From Nocardiopsis_B sediminis (lineage in GTDB: Bacteria > Actinomycetota > Actinomycetes > Streptosporangiales > Streptosporangiaceae), in contig NZ_JBHSBH010000007.1 in the NCBI RefSeq assembly GCF_042650565.1, positions 62,001 to 126,000 on the forward strand: DNA of 64,000 nt. Reading direction: 5' to 3'. Both the position numbers and the translations under genes were made by a program. Position 1 is the stretch's first letter; every line of letters begins with the position of its first letter. Below are positions 40,552 to 49,410 of the stretch, one piece after another. A model generated the notes under the pieces. The model saw only the letters and a list, made by a program, of their open reading frames with translations, ran no database searches and was not told the DNA's origin.

Positions 40552-41543
40552 GCCCCGCCGAAGCCGGCCGCGATCTCACCGACCCCCGCGCGGTGGCGTC
40601 CGGTGCCGACCCCGAAGCGGGCCTGAAGGAGCCGCTCTTCGAGAACCTGGAGATCCCCGAGCGGCTGGGCCCGGTCACCGTGCGGGTCGACGATCACAAG
40701 ATCAAGCGGTTCGCCTTCACCCAGGACGACCACCACCCGTGGCACCTGCACTCCAGCCCTTTCGAGGGCCGGCGCATCGGCCATGCCGCGCTGCTGGGCA
40801 ACGACCTCGTCCAGCTGTTCACCACGGTGTACGCGGCCAGCAGGGTGGTCGGCCTGCACACCGAAGAACAGGTGTGGTTCGACTCCCCCGCCTTCCTCGA
40901 CGAGGCCGTCACCCTGGACGGGACCTACACGCAGGCCTACGAGCGGCGCGGCCAGGGCTACGTCGTCATGGAGGCCACCGCCACGGGTCACGACGGGCGC
41001 AGCGTCCTGCGCCATCGCGGGGTGGAGATCCTCCGCACCCGGCCGGGTGACGTCGCGGGCCGCGGCTCCTCGGCACCTGCACCCGGCGCGCGCCGGGTCA
41101 CGGGCGAGGTCCCCGCCGGCGCGCCGGCGTTCGACCCGGCGGCTCCGCGGCCGGGCCAGGTCCTGGCCCCGCTGGCCAAGACCATCACCACCGAGCAGGC
41201 CGCGGTGTTCTCCCGCGCCGGCGAGTACGTGCGCAACATCCACAACGACCTCGGACTCGCCCGTGCGGCGGGGCTGCGCGTGCCGATCGTGCAGGGACAG
41301 CAGCAGTTCGGCGTGCTCGCCGAACTGCTGACCCGAGCCGCCGGCGCCCCGTTCTTCACCGGCGGATGGATGCGGGTCAAGTTCCTCACCACCGTGGACG
41401 TGCACGAGCCGATCGAGGCGGGCGGCGTCGTCACCGCGGTCGGCGACGGCAAGGCCGAATTCGAGATCTGGGTGCGGCGGGCCGACGGACGGCTCAGCGC
41501 CGCGGGGTGGGCGAGCGCCCCCCTCACGACCACCGACGAATGA
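40548..41543 (+). CDS. MaoC-like/FAS1-like hydratase B
   Basis: 331 residues, paralogous to hydratase A along the whole length (LGPVTVRVDDHKIKRFAFTQ; RRGQGYVVMEATATGHDGRS; PIVQGQQQFGVLAELLTRAA). Both hotdog domains are kept. It is coupled to the transporter by an ATGA overlap, and its own stop overlaps the next start the same way. Acyl-CoA hydratase role inferred from family. Confidence 0.82.
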   Translation: MSPAEAGRDLTDPRAVASGADPEAGLKEPLFENLEIPERLGPVTVRVDDHKIKRFAFTQDDHHPWHLHSSPFEGRRIGHAALLGNDLVQLFTTVYAASRVVGLHTEEQVWFDSPAFLDEAVTLDGTYTQAYERRGQGYVVMEATATGHDGRSVLRHRGVEILRTRPGDVAGRGSSAPAPGARRVTGEVPAGAPAFDPAAPRPGQVLAPLAKTITTEQAAVFSRAGEYVRNIHNDLGLARAAGLRVPIVQGQQQFGVLAELLTRAAGAPFFTGGWMRVKFLTTVDVHEPIEAGGVVTAVGDGKAEFEIWVRRADGRLSAAGWASAPLTTTDE

Positions 41544-43249
41544 CAACGAAAGTGACGGTAATGACGGAGATGACCGGCGGCGAACTCGTCGTCAAGATGC
41601 TGGAATCGCTCGGAGTCACCCACGTCTTCGGCGTGGTCGGCGGGCAGACGCTCGCCATCAGCGACGCGATCATCGACACCGACGCCATCGAGTTCGTCCA
41701 CACGCGCCACGAGAACGCTGCGGCGGTCATGGCGGACGCCTACGGCAGGCTCACCGGGCGCCCCGCCGTGGCGATCTCCACCACGGGGCCCGGTGCCACG
41801 AACCTGCTCACCGGCGTCGGCGGGGCGTTCCGCGACTCCAGCCCCGCGATCATCATCACCTGCAACAACAACGGCGAGAACATCCACAAGGACGACGCGC
41901 AGAACGCCGACCACGTCGACATCTTCCGCAACTACGTCAAGTACGGGCGGCTGGTGGCCCACCCCACCTCGATCAAGCAGGCCATGGAAGAGGCCTACAT
42001 CAACGCCATGACCGGCAACCCGGGCCCGGTGCACCTGGACTTCGCCCGCGACACCATCGAGCAGCCGGTGGCGGACCCGCCGGCGGTGCCCGCCGTTCAC
42101 CCGGCCCACTCGTGGGTGGGGGCCCGCCCGGTTGCGGCGAGCCCTCAGGTCGAGGCGGTCGCCGCCCGCGTGCTGGCGGCCGAGCGGCCGGTCATCTGGC
42201 TCGGCAACGGCGGCAACCGGGGGCAGGCGTCCGACGACGTCCTGGCGCTGGCCGAGGCGCTGAACATCCCGGTCATCACCACGTTCAACGGCATGGGCGC
42301 GGTCCCGACCACCCACCCGCTCGTCTTCGGTGCGCTGAGCCGCATGGGGACCAAGCTGACCACCCGGGTGATCGGCGAGGCCGACCTCGTGCTGGCGCTG
42401 GGCAACAGCCTCAACGCGGTCTCCACCACGCGCTGGCGCCGCCGGCTGCCCGAGGTCGTGCAGGTCGACATCGACCCCGCCATGATCGGCCGCTACTACG
42501 CGGACGTGACCACCGGTGTCGTCGGCGACGTCGCCTCCTTCGCCCGCGACCTCACCGCGGCCACCGCGGCGCAGGCCGAGCGGGCGCGCGGCCCCCGCGC
42601 CGGCTGGATCGCCGAGCTACAGAAGGCCGAGAGCGAGTGGTGGGAGCTCAGCTCCTCCGTCGAGCCCGAGAACCCGGGCACCGTCTCGCCGGCCGTCGTC
42701 GTGCGCGCGCTCAGAGACGTCACGCCCGAGGACGCCGTGCTGATCCCCGACGCCGGCAACCCCGGGGTGTGGTCGTTCCTGTGGGAGATGCCGGTCCCCT
42801 ACCGCTACATCAAGCCGGTCGGATTCGGGAACATGGGCTTCGCCCTGCCCGCCGCGATCGCCTCGGTCTGCGCCGCCCCGGAGCGGCCCGTGCTGGCCCT
42901 GATCGGCGACGGCTCCCTCGGGATGAGCCTCGGGGAGCTGGAGACCCTGGCCCGCGTCGGCGGCCCCGTGGTCGTCGTGGTGCTCAACGACTCCAGCTAC
43001 GGCAACATCCGCCAGGAGCAGGTCCTGCACTTCAACGGGCGCACCGTCGGCGTGGACTTCGCCGACGTGGACTTCGCCCAGGTGGCCCGCGGCATGGGGC
43101 TGGAGGCGGTCCGGGTGGGCGACCGGGAGACGATGGTGCGCGCCGTGCGCGAGGGGTTCTCCTCCGCGAGGCCCCTGGTCGTCGACGTCGTGCTGGACCG
43201 CGCGGCGAACGCCTGGACCTACGACGCGTTCACCCCCTACGAGGGCTGA
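41540..43249 (+). CDS. Thiamine-diphosphate lyase/carboligase (HACL/oxalyl-CoA decarboxylase-like)
   Basis: 569 residues in the AHAS/HACL three-domain order: PYR domain with catalytic E58 in RHENAAAVMADAYGR, a central domain (VIWLGNGGNRGQASDDVLAL), and the ThDP-binding PP domain GDGSLGMSLGELETLARVGG from 456, closing with NDSSYGN. It may decarboxylate or split a 2-hydroxyacyl-CoA or 2-keto acid. Being directly upstream of a class III CoA-transferase, it recalls the oxc-frc pair of oxalate breakdown. It is not a biosynthetic acetolactate synthase: no small subunit gene is near. ATGA overlap with hydratase B. Confidence 0.82.
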   Translation: MTTKVTVMTEMTGGELVVKMLESLGVTHVFGVVGGQTLAISDAIIDTDAIEFVHTRHENAAAVMADAYGRLTGRPAVAISTTGPGATNLLTGVGGAFRDSSPAIIITCNNNGENIHKDDAQNADHVDIFRNYVKYGRLVAHPTSIKQAMEEAYINAMTGNPGPVHLDFARDTIEQPVADPPAVPAVHPAHSWVGARPVAASPQVEAVAARVLAAERPVIWLGNGGNRGQASDDVLALAEALNIPVITTFNGMGAVPTTHPLVFGALSRMGTKLTTRVIGEADLVLALGNSLNAVSTTRWRRRLPEVVQVDIDPAMIGRYYADVTTGVVGDVASFARDLTAATAAQAERARGPRAGWIAELQKAESEWWELSSSVEPENPGTVSPAVVVRALRDVTPEDAVLIPDAGNPGVWSFLWEMPVPYRYIKPVGFGNMGFALPAAIASVCAAPERPVLALIGDGSLGMSLGELETLARVGGPVVVVVLNDSSYGNIRQEQVLHFNGRTVGVDFADVDFAQVARGMGLEAVRVGDRETMVRAVREGFSSARPLVVDVVLDRAANAWTYDAFTPYEG

Positions 43250-43264
43250 AGGGAGGAGGCCGAC

Positions 43265-44479
43265 ATGGAGCACGAGGAGAGCAGTGCGAGTGCGACCCCA
43301 GGGCCGCTCGAGGGCGTGAAGGTCCTCGACCTCTCGCGCTTCATCGCGGGCCCGCTGTGCGCGCAGATCCTCGGGGATTTCGGCGCCGAGGTGGTGAAGG
43401 TCGAGCGGCCCCGAGGCGAGGACTCCCGCCACCACGGGCCCTACTGGCAGGGCGAGAGCATCTACATGTTCCTCTACCACCGCAACAAGCAGGCCGCGAC
43501 CCTGGACACCCGCCACCCTGAGGCCAAGGCGATCCTGGAGGACCTGGTGCGCTGGGCCGACATCGTCGTCGAGAACTTCCGGCCCGGCACCCTGGAGAAG
43601 ATGGGGCTGGGGTATGAGCGGATGAAGGAGCTCAACGAGTCCGTCATCCTCGTCTCGGTCTCCGGCTTCGGGCAGACCGGGCCGGACTCGCGCCGGGCCC
43701 TGTTCGACGCGATCTCCCAGGCCTCGTCCGGCCTGATGAGCATGACGGGCGAAGCCGGCGGCAAGCCCACCCTGAGCGGGACCTACATCGCCGACTACAC
43801 CACCGGCTACCAGGGGGCGATCGGGGCCATGGCCGCGCTGGCCCACCGGGAACGCACCGGCGAGGGCCAGCTGGTCGACATCGCCAGCTACGACACCATG
43901 TTCTCCGCACTGGGCACCCGCCTGATCGCCGAACTCATGCTCGGCCTGGACATGCCCCGGTCGGGCTCGCGCGACCTGCTCACCGCCCCGGTCAACGTCT
44001 ACGAGGCGGCCGACGGCCCCATCTACATCCAGGCGGGGACCGCCTCGCTGTTCCCCAAGCTCTGCTCGGTGATGGGCCGCGAGGACCTCTCCACCGACCC
44101 GCGCTACGCCACCGTGGAAGGCCGGATGGCCGACCAGGCCACCCTGGAGGCCGCCATCCAGGAATGGGCCGGCCCCCTCTCCCGCGAGGAGATCGCCCGC
44201 CTGCTCGACGAGGCCGGGGTGCCCTACGCCAACGTCGCCAGCGTGCGTGAAGCCGCGGCCTCACCGCAACTGGCGGCGCGTGGCATGATTGCCGAGGTGG
44301 AACATCCATCCCTGGGAACGATCCGCATGCCCAACAACCCCATCCACATGGAGAAGTCACCGCCCACGGTGCGCAAGGCACCACCCCGGGTGGGCGAGGA
44401 CAACGACCACGTGTACGGGACCATTCTGGGGCGCAGCGCCGACGACATCCGGCGACTCCGCGCGCAGGGCGTCATCTGA
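43265..44479 (+). CDS. CaiB/BaiF class III CoA-transferase
   Basis: 404 residues. LEGVKVLDLSRFIAGPLCAQ is the family opening. D177 in GTYIADYTTGYQGAIG is the expected catalytic aspartate. VENFRPGTLEKMGLGYERM and PNNPIHMEKSPP are also typical. It moves CoA between carboxylates, and formyl-CoA or succinyl-CoA are usual donors. GGGAGGAGG precedes the ATG, 15 bp after the ThDP lyase gene. It would activate the imported acid for the lyase and hydratases. Confidence 0.9.
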   Translation: MEHEESSASATPGPLEGVKVLDLSRFIAGPLCAQILGDFGAEVVKVERPRGEDSRHHGPYWQGESIYMFLYHRNKQAATLDTRHPEAKAILEDLVRWADIVVENFRPGTLEKMGLGYERMKELNESVILVSVSGFGQTGPDSRRALFDAISQASSGLMSMTGEAGGKPTLSGTYIADYTTGYQGAIGAMAALAHRERTGEGQLVDIASYDTMFSALGTRLIAELMLGLDMPRSGSRDLLTAPVNVYEAADGPIYIQAGTASLFPKLCSVMGREDLSTDPRYATVEGRMADQATLEAAIQEWAGPLSREEIARLLDEAGVPYANVASVREAAASPQLAARGMIAEVEHPSLGTIRMPNNPIHMEKSPPTVRKAPPRVGEDNDHVYGTILGRSADDIRRLRAQGVI

Positions 44480-45192
44480 TGGCGCGCAGTCTCTACCGGG
44501 TGATCTATGACGACATCTCCGCCCAGATCGCCTCGGGGGCGCTGAAGGCCGGCGCGAAACTGGAGAGCGAGACCGAGCTCGCCCGCCGCTACCAGGTGAG
44601 CCGGATGACCGTGCGGCAGGCCCTCGATCTGCTCATCGCCGACGAGCTGGTCACCCGCAAACGCGGAAGCGGCAGCTATGTGCGCGAGCACCCGCGCCGC
44701 GGACGGCGGCTCAACCGGCTGCGCTCGTTCGCCCAGGAGCTCGCCAGCCCGGAGGAGGCCGTCACCAGCCAGGTCCTCTCGGCCACGGAGGAGGAGGCTC
44801 CGGCAGGGGTCGCCGACCGGCTGGGCCTGGAGGTCCACGACGCGGTCAACCGGATCAGGCGCCTGCGCCTGGTCGGCGGGGTGCCGGCGGCGGTGCAGGA
44901 CGCGTGGGTCCCCTACGCCGTCGCCCCCGGCCTGGTGCGGGATCCGCTGGTGGAGGGCTCCCTCTACCGGACCCTGACGGAGAAGCACGGCCTCAAGCTC
45001 CGCTGGGCCGACCAGACCATGACGGCGGCCCTGCTGGAGCCCGCGGAGGCCGAGCTGCTCGGGGCCGCGGTCGGCGGGGCGGTGCTGCACTCCCTGCGCA
45101 TCACCTACTCCGACACCGAGCGCGCCGTGGAGTACACCAACAGCTGGACCCTTCCCGAGTTCCCGCTCCTGCTGCGGATCGACGCCGAATGA
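44479..45192 (+). CDS. GntR-family regulator, HutC (UTRA) type
   Basis: 237 residues. The winged helix-turn-helix (LESETELARRYQVSRMTVRQ; LITRKRGSG-like VTRKRGSGSYV) occupies residues 1-75 and the UTRA ligand domain the rest (VNRIRRLRLVGGVPAAVQDA; GGAVLHSLRITYSDTERAVE). The start overlaps the CoA-transferase stop (TGATG) and its stop overlaps the kinase start. As a HutC-type member it should bind GTnTAnAC, which is found at the operon start, and respond to the pathway substrate. Confidence 0.92.
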   Translation: MARSLYRVIYDDISAQIASGALKAGAKLESETELARRYQVSRMTVRQALDLLIADELVTRKRGSGSYVREHPRRGRRLNRLRSFAQELASPEEAVTSQVLSATEEEAPAGVADRLGLEVHDAVNRIRRLRLVGGVPAAVQDAWVPYAVAPGLVRDPLVEGSLYRTLTEKHGLKLRWADQTMTAALLEPAEAELLGAAVGGAVLHSLRITYSDTERAVEYTNSWTLPEFPLLLRIDAE

Positions 45193-46604
45193 GCGCCGCC
45201 GAACCCGCCGTCGTCGCCGTCGACGCCGGTACCTCCGCCGTGCGCTCAGGGCTGTTCAGCCTCTCCGGACGGCTGCTGCGCTCCGCACGGGTCGCGCGCA
45301 GGGCCGGTGCCGGGGACCTCTTCGACGCCGCCGAACTCTTCGCCGAGGTCGGCGCATCACTGCGCGAGCTCGACGTGGATTCCCGCCCTCGCGCGCTGTG
45401 CGTTTCGGCGCACATCGGCGCCGTCGCCGTCGACGCCCACCTGGATCCGGTGCTGCCGGGGGGCGGATGGTCCGACACCCGCGGCCTCGACCTGCTCCGC
45501 CGGATGCCCGACGCGCAGCGGGCGGCGCTGCTCGCCAGAGGCGGGCGTCCCGCGCTCTCGGGCGGGGCCCTCGCCCTCGCCCTGGAGCTGGCGGGGTCCG
45601 GTCTCGGGGGGCGTGTCCGCGCGCTGCTGAGCCCCAAGGACCTCATCGTGGCGCGGCTGACCGGTCGCGTGGCGTCGGACACCGTGGACGCCGCCTACAC
45701 CCTGGTCTCCGATGTGCACGCCCGCTCCTGGCAGTCCGGCGCCCTCCGGGGCCTCGGACTCCCCGAGGACTGGTTCCCCCCGCAGGTGGAACCGGCCGCG
45801 CCGGTCGGGCGGGTCCACGACGCCGGGGCGCGGGCCACCGGCCTGCCGGAGGGGACCCCGGTGATCGCGGGTGGCCCCGACGGTTCGGTCGGCATCGGTC
45901 TGCTGCTCGGCACCGCGTCCGCAGGGATCGCCGACGTGGCGGGCACGACCGATGTGCTCGCCCGCCTGATCGACGACCCCGCCCGCGCCGGGTGCGGCGC
46001 CGTGGTGAATCCGGCCATGGTCCCCGGGCGGTGGACCGCGGGCGGTGCGACCGGGATGACCGGCGGCGCGGTCGCGCGGTGGCGGTCGCTGGTCGGTGCC
46101 GTCGACGACGAGCGGCTCGGCGCCGTGCCGGCGGGCAGCCGCGGACTGCTCGCCTTCCCGGGTCTCTCCGGTGAGCGGTTTCCCCGCTGGCGGCCCGGTA
46201 CGCGCGGCGCGCTCCTGGGGCAGACCTCGGAGCACGGGCCGGCGGAGATCCTGCGTGCCGCCCAGGAGGGTGGCGGCTTCACGGTGCGGGAGGGCGCGGA
46301 CCTGCTGGACCCTGATCGTGACCTGCCCCTGCTGCTGGCGGGCGGGTCGGCGCGTTCGGCGCACGTGGCGCGGCTGCGCGCGGACATCCTCGGGCGGCCC
46401 GTGCACGTCGCCGACAGCCCCGATGTGACCCTGCTCGGCGCCGCCGCCCTCGCACTGGTGGGGATCGGCGAGGTGCGCGATCTCGACGAGGCCCGTGACC
46501 GGCTCGGCCTCACCTTCAGCGTGGTGGCGCCGGACGAGCGGCGCAGTTCCCGCTATGACGAGGTGTTCGCACGTTGGATCGCCGCGCGGGAGTCGGGTAC
46601 GTGA
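45189..46604 (+). CDS. FGGY-family carbohydrate kinase
   Basis: A 471-residue sugar or polyol kinase. ATPase-fold phosphate-1 motif AVDAGTSAVRSGLFSLSG, the central signature GLPEGTPVIAGGPDGSVGIG, the adenosine motif LLAGGSARSAHVARL, and the closing HVADSPDVTLLGAAALALVG are present. The substrate is unclear; the family phosphorylates xylulose, fuculose, erythritol, glycerol or AI-2. As last gene of the operon it may phosphorylate the aldehyde or ketone released by the ThDP lyase. Confidence 0.85.
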   Translation: MSAAEPAVVAVDAGTSAVRSGLFSLSGRLLRSARVARRAGAGDLFDAAELFAEVGASLRELDVDSRPRALCVSAHIGAVAVDAHLDPVLPGGGWSDTRGLDLLRRMPDAQRAALLARGGRPALSGGALALALELAGSGLGGRVRALLSPKDLIVARLTGRVASDTVDAAYTLVSDVHARSWQSGALRGLGLPEDWFPPQVEPAAPVGRVHDAGARATGLPEGTPVIAGGPDGSVGIGLLLGTASAGIADVAGTTDVLARLIDDPARAGCGAVVNPAMVPGRWTAGGATGMTGGAVARWRSLVGAVDDERLGAVPAGSRGLLAFPGLSGERFPRWRPGTRGALLGQTSEHGPAEILRAAQEGGGFTVREGADLLDPDRDLPLLLAGGSARSAHVARLRADILGRPVHVADSPDVTLLGAAALALVGIGEVRDLDEARDRLGLTFSVVAPDERRSSRYDEVFARWIAARESGT

Positions 46605-46713
46605 CCGGGCCGGTGACGCACCGGACTTCCGGCGCACACGCCGCACCCGGCGGCCCGCACGCGGCCGTCATCGGCGCATACGCGGCGGGCCGGCCGCGCT
46701 GCCCGCCGCCAAG

Positions 46714-47046
46714 CTAGTCGTCGTTGTCGGCGTCCCCCGTCTGTGCCGCGAACGAGGCACTGTAGGTGGCGGCCCCGGCTATGGCGTCGGCCGAGAAGGT
46801 GACGTGCCCGACGGGGGCACGGCCGCCGACCGCCTCGGCGACGCGGGCGGCGTCGGGCAGGGTGAAGCCCCCGCACAGCTCGATCAGCGCCGCGCCCTCC
46901 TCGACCAGCGCCCGGGCGACCCGCGGGGCGTCGGCCGAGCTGGGGACGGGGACCAGCAGCGTCCGCTGCCCGCCCCGGTCGACGACGACCCGGTCGGCGT
47001 CGGGGTCGGTGGAGGGGTGTTCGTAGATGTAGGCCCAGGTCGGCAT
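46714..47046 (-). CDS. DUF6506-type small protein
   Basis: 110 residues: MPTWAYIYEHPSTDPDADRV, LVPVPSSADAPRVARALVEE, LIELCGGFTLPDAARVAEAV, ending Asp-rich. This matches a conserved uncharacterised family (DUF6506 as I remember it). Cytosolic and probably a single alpha/beta domain. An ACGAGG-type site precedes the ATG. It converges on the kinase and is divergent from the AraC gene. Confidence 0.7.
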   Translation of the reverse strand: MPTWAYIYEHPSTDPDADRVVVDRGGQRTLLVPVPSSADAPRVARALVEEGAALIELCGGFTLPDAARVAEAVGGRAPVGHVTFSADAIAGAATYSASFAAQTGDADNDD

Positions 47047-47224
47047 GGTGGCCTCGTTTCGTCGTGGGGAACCGCCGGCGTCGTACGCGGCCAGCGTAGA
47101 ACCTCCAGTTAGGTCTAAGTAAAGCCCGTGGCGCACGCCCCGTGGGAACGATGGGAGCGAGACGGGCGGGCGAGGGTCCGGGGCCGCGCCGTCCGTTCGA
47201 CGGCCGGACCATACCCTGGATGAC

Positions 47225-48064
47225 GTGGTCATACGAGGCATGCGGCCGGACTTCGGCGCCGGGTCGCGCGCGGCGGGGCCGGGGCGGCGCGGTGCGGCCG
47301 TCCGTCGCCGGCTGCCCCTCTACGCGGCGGGCGAGATCGACGTGGCCTACGTCGTCCGGGGCACGGACGAGGCCGTCGACCGGGACACCTGGTGGGAGGA
47401 GCATTCGCACCCGACCCACGAACTGCTGTGGAACCGGCGGGGCGCGTCCTCGGCGACGGTGGGCGCGCGCGTGTGGACGATCACCCCGCTGGTGGGCCTG
47501 TGGGTCCCCGCCGGGACGCCGCACGCCGGCTGGGCGCCGGCGGGGACCGTGCATCACGCGGTGCAGTTCCGTGCCCGCTCGGTGCCCTCGATCTCCGGTG
47601 CGCCCGTCGCGGTGGACGTCACACCGCTCCTGCGGCTCCTGCTCGACCGGCTCACCGCCGAGGACCTCGACCCGGGCGCCCGCGCGCGGACGGAGGCGGT
47701 GGTGCTCGACCTGCTGGCCCCCTCCCGCAACGAGCTGCTGCTGCGTGTCCCGCGATCGCCGCTGCTGGCGCCCATCGTCGCGGCCGTGGGCGCGGACCCG
47801 GCGGAAGCGACGACCCTGGCGGGGTGGGCGGCGCGCCTGGGCGTGAGCACCCGCACCATCACCCGGGCATTCCAGGCGGAGACGGGGCTCGGCTTCAGCC
47901 GGTGGCTTGCCACGGCGCGGGCCCAGCGGGCCGTCGAGCTGCTCGCGCAGGGAGGGCAGATCGCCGATGTCGCCGAGCTGGTCGGCTACCACTCGGCGAG
48001 CGCGTTCGGCACGGCGTTCCGGCGCGTCACGGGGGTGAACCCGGCGGCGTTCCGGTCGCGGTGA
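47225..48064 (+). CDS. AraC-family regulator with cupin sensor
   Basis: 279 residues. The N-terminal cupin has EEHSHPTHELLWNRRG and WVPAGTPHAGWAPAG. The C-terminal AraC double helix-turn-helix is WAARLGVSTRTITRAFQAET and QIADVAELVGYHSASAFGTA, then FRRVTGVNPAAFR. A GTG at 47225 or an ATG at 47240 could start it. It lies upstream of, and in the same direction as, a ferric-siderophore importer, where such regulators often act as siderophore-responsive activators. Confidence 0.85.
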   Translation: MVIRGMRPDFGAGSRAAGPGRRGAAVRRRLPLYAAGEIDVAYVVRGTDEAVDRDTWWEEHSHPTHELLWNRRGASSATVGARVWTITPLVGLWVPAGTPHAGWAPAGTVHHAVQFRARSVPSISGAPVAVDVTPLLRLLLDRLTAEDLDPGARARTEAVVLDLLAPSRNELLLRVPRSPLLAPIVAAVGADPAEATTLAGWAARLGVSTRTITRAFQAETGLGFSRWLATARAQRAVELLAQGGQIADVAELVGYHSASAFGTAFRRVTGVNPAAFRSR

Positions 48065-48155
48065 CGGCGTCCGCGCTCCCCTCACGGTGCTGTCCGATTC
48101 GCGAATGGTGGTGTCGCATTCGCGTGGTTGCGAACCCCGTGCGCATGGCTCTAAC

Positions 48156-48174
48156 TTTGGTGAGGCAAACCTTA
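48156..48174. promoter_or_regulatory. Iron box (IdeR/DmdR-type operator)
   Basis: TTTGGTGAGGCAAACCTTA matches the mycobacterial/streptomycete iron box TTAGGTTAGGCTAACCTAA at 15 of 19 positions. It lies 210 bp before the siderophore-binding lipoprotein gene and overlaps a possible promoter (TTGCGA at 48128, TAACTT at 48152). Confidence 0.75.
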
Positions 48175-48384
48175 CTGATCTCTGCATTCAGCGTGGTCAC
48201 GGCCGCCCCTCCGGACGTCCGCCGCGCCGGTGAGCCCTGCCCGCATGCCCTCGCGGCGGCACGGCGGCGCCTCCGCGCGTGCGCGCACCCGGCGCCCGGG
48301 CCTTCACCGGCCGGAGCGAGAACCCCCGCCACGGCATCGCCGTGGCCGGCCACCCGGCCACCCGGCCACCACCGAAAGGACACC

Positions 48385-49410
48385 ATGCCTCGCGCATCAC
48401 GGCGGGCCGCCCTCCCCGCGGCCGCGCTGCTCACCCTCGCGCTCGCGGCCTGCTCGGCACCCGCTCCCGGTGACGGGGCCGGCGGCTCCGCGGACTGGAC
48501 CCCCGTGACCATCGAGCACGCGCTCGGCACCACCACCGTCGAGTCCCGGCCCGAACGGGTCGCCACCGTGAACTGGGCCAACCACGAAGTCCCCCTCGCC
48601 CTCGGGGTCGTCCCGGTCGGCATGGCCGCCGCCGACTTCGGCGACGACAACGGCGACGGCGTACTCCCGTGGGTCGAGGAGAAGATCACCGAACTCGGCG
48701 CGCAGACGCCGGTGCTCTTCGACGAGACCGACGGCATCGACTTCGAGGCGGTCGCCGATACCCGCCCCGACGTGATCCTCGCCGCCTACTCCGGGCTGAC
48801 CCAGGAGGACTACGACACCCTGAGCGAGATCGCCCCGGTCGTCGCCTACCCCGAGACCCCATGGGGCACGCCGTGGCGGGAGATGATCGAGCTCAACAGC
48901 CGGGCCCTCGGCCTGGCCGACGAAGGCGAGGAGCTGATCGCCGGCCTCGAAGAGCAGATCACCGCCTCCGTCGCCGAGCACCCGCAGCTGGAGGGCCGCT
49001 CGGCGATGTTCCTGACCCACGTGGACACCAGCGACCTCAGCCAGGTCAGCTTCTACACCGCCCACGACACGCGCGCCATGTTCTTCGAGGACCTCGGGCT
49101 GCAAACCCCCGGCAGCATCGCGGCGGCCTCCGAGGAGACCGACCGGTTCTCCCTGACCCGCAGCGCCGAGCAGGCCGACGCCTTCGACGACGTCGACATC
49201 GTCGTCACCTACGGCGGCGACGCACTCCTGAGCACCCTGCAAGGCGACCCGCTGCTGGCGCAGATGCCCGCGGTGGAGCGCGGCGCGATCGTCGCCCTGC
49301 CCGGCGACAGCCCCCTCGGCACCGCCGCCAACCCGACCCCCCTGGCGATCGAATGGGTCCTCGACGACTACCTCGACCACCTCGCCGCAGCCGCCGACGA
49401 GGCCCGGTGA
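48385..49410 (+). CDS. Ferric-siderophore-binding lipoprotein (FepB/FecB-like)
   Basis: 341 residues with a lipobox LAAC (Cys23). The class III binding-protein fold is seen in VTIEHALGTTTVESRPERVA, LGVVPVGMAAADFG, DTRPDVILAAYSGL, EIAPVVAYPETPWG and the C-terminal ANPTPLAIEWVLDDYLDHLA. AAAGGA precedes the ATG. It hands a ferric siderophore to the two permeases downstream, with which it is coupled by a GTGA overlap. Controlled by the iron box upstream. Confidence 0.9.
   Translation: MPRASRRAALPAAALLTLALAACSAPAPGDGAGGSADWTPVTIEHALGTTTVESRPERVATVNWANHEVPLALGVVPVGMAAADFGDDNGDGVLPWVEEKITELGAQTPVLFDETDGIDFEAVADTRPDVILAAYSGLTQEDYDTLSEIAPVVAYPETPWGTPWREMIELNSRALGLADEGEELIAGLEEQITASVAEHPQLEGRSAMFLTHVDTSDLSQVSFYTAHDTRAMFFEDLGLQTPGSIAAASEETDRFSLTRSAEQADAFDDVDIVVTYGGDALLSTLQGDPLLAQMPAVERGAIVALPGDSPLGTAANPTPLAIEWVLDDYLDHLAAAADEAR

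Noticed and set aside
41540..43249. ThDP enzyme as acetolactate synthase large subunit
   Set aside because: No regulatory subunit or branched-chain genes nearby, and operon partners are CoA-transferase and hydratases.
47109..47127. TTAGGT-containing sequence upstream of the AraC gene as a second iron box
   Set aside because: Only the left half fits; by eye about 9 of 19 positions match the iron box, compared with 15 of 19 at 48156.
48331..48372. CCGGCCAC tandem repeats before the siderophore-binding protein as an operator
   Set aside because: They look like simple GC-rich repetition in the leader, and a real iron box exists further upstream.
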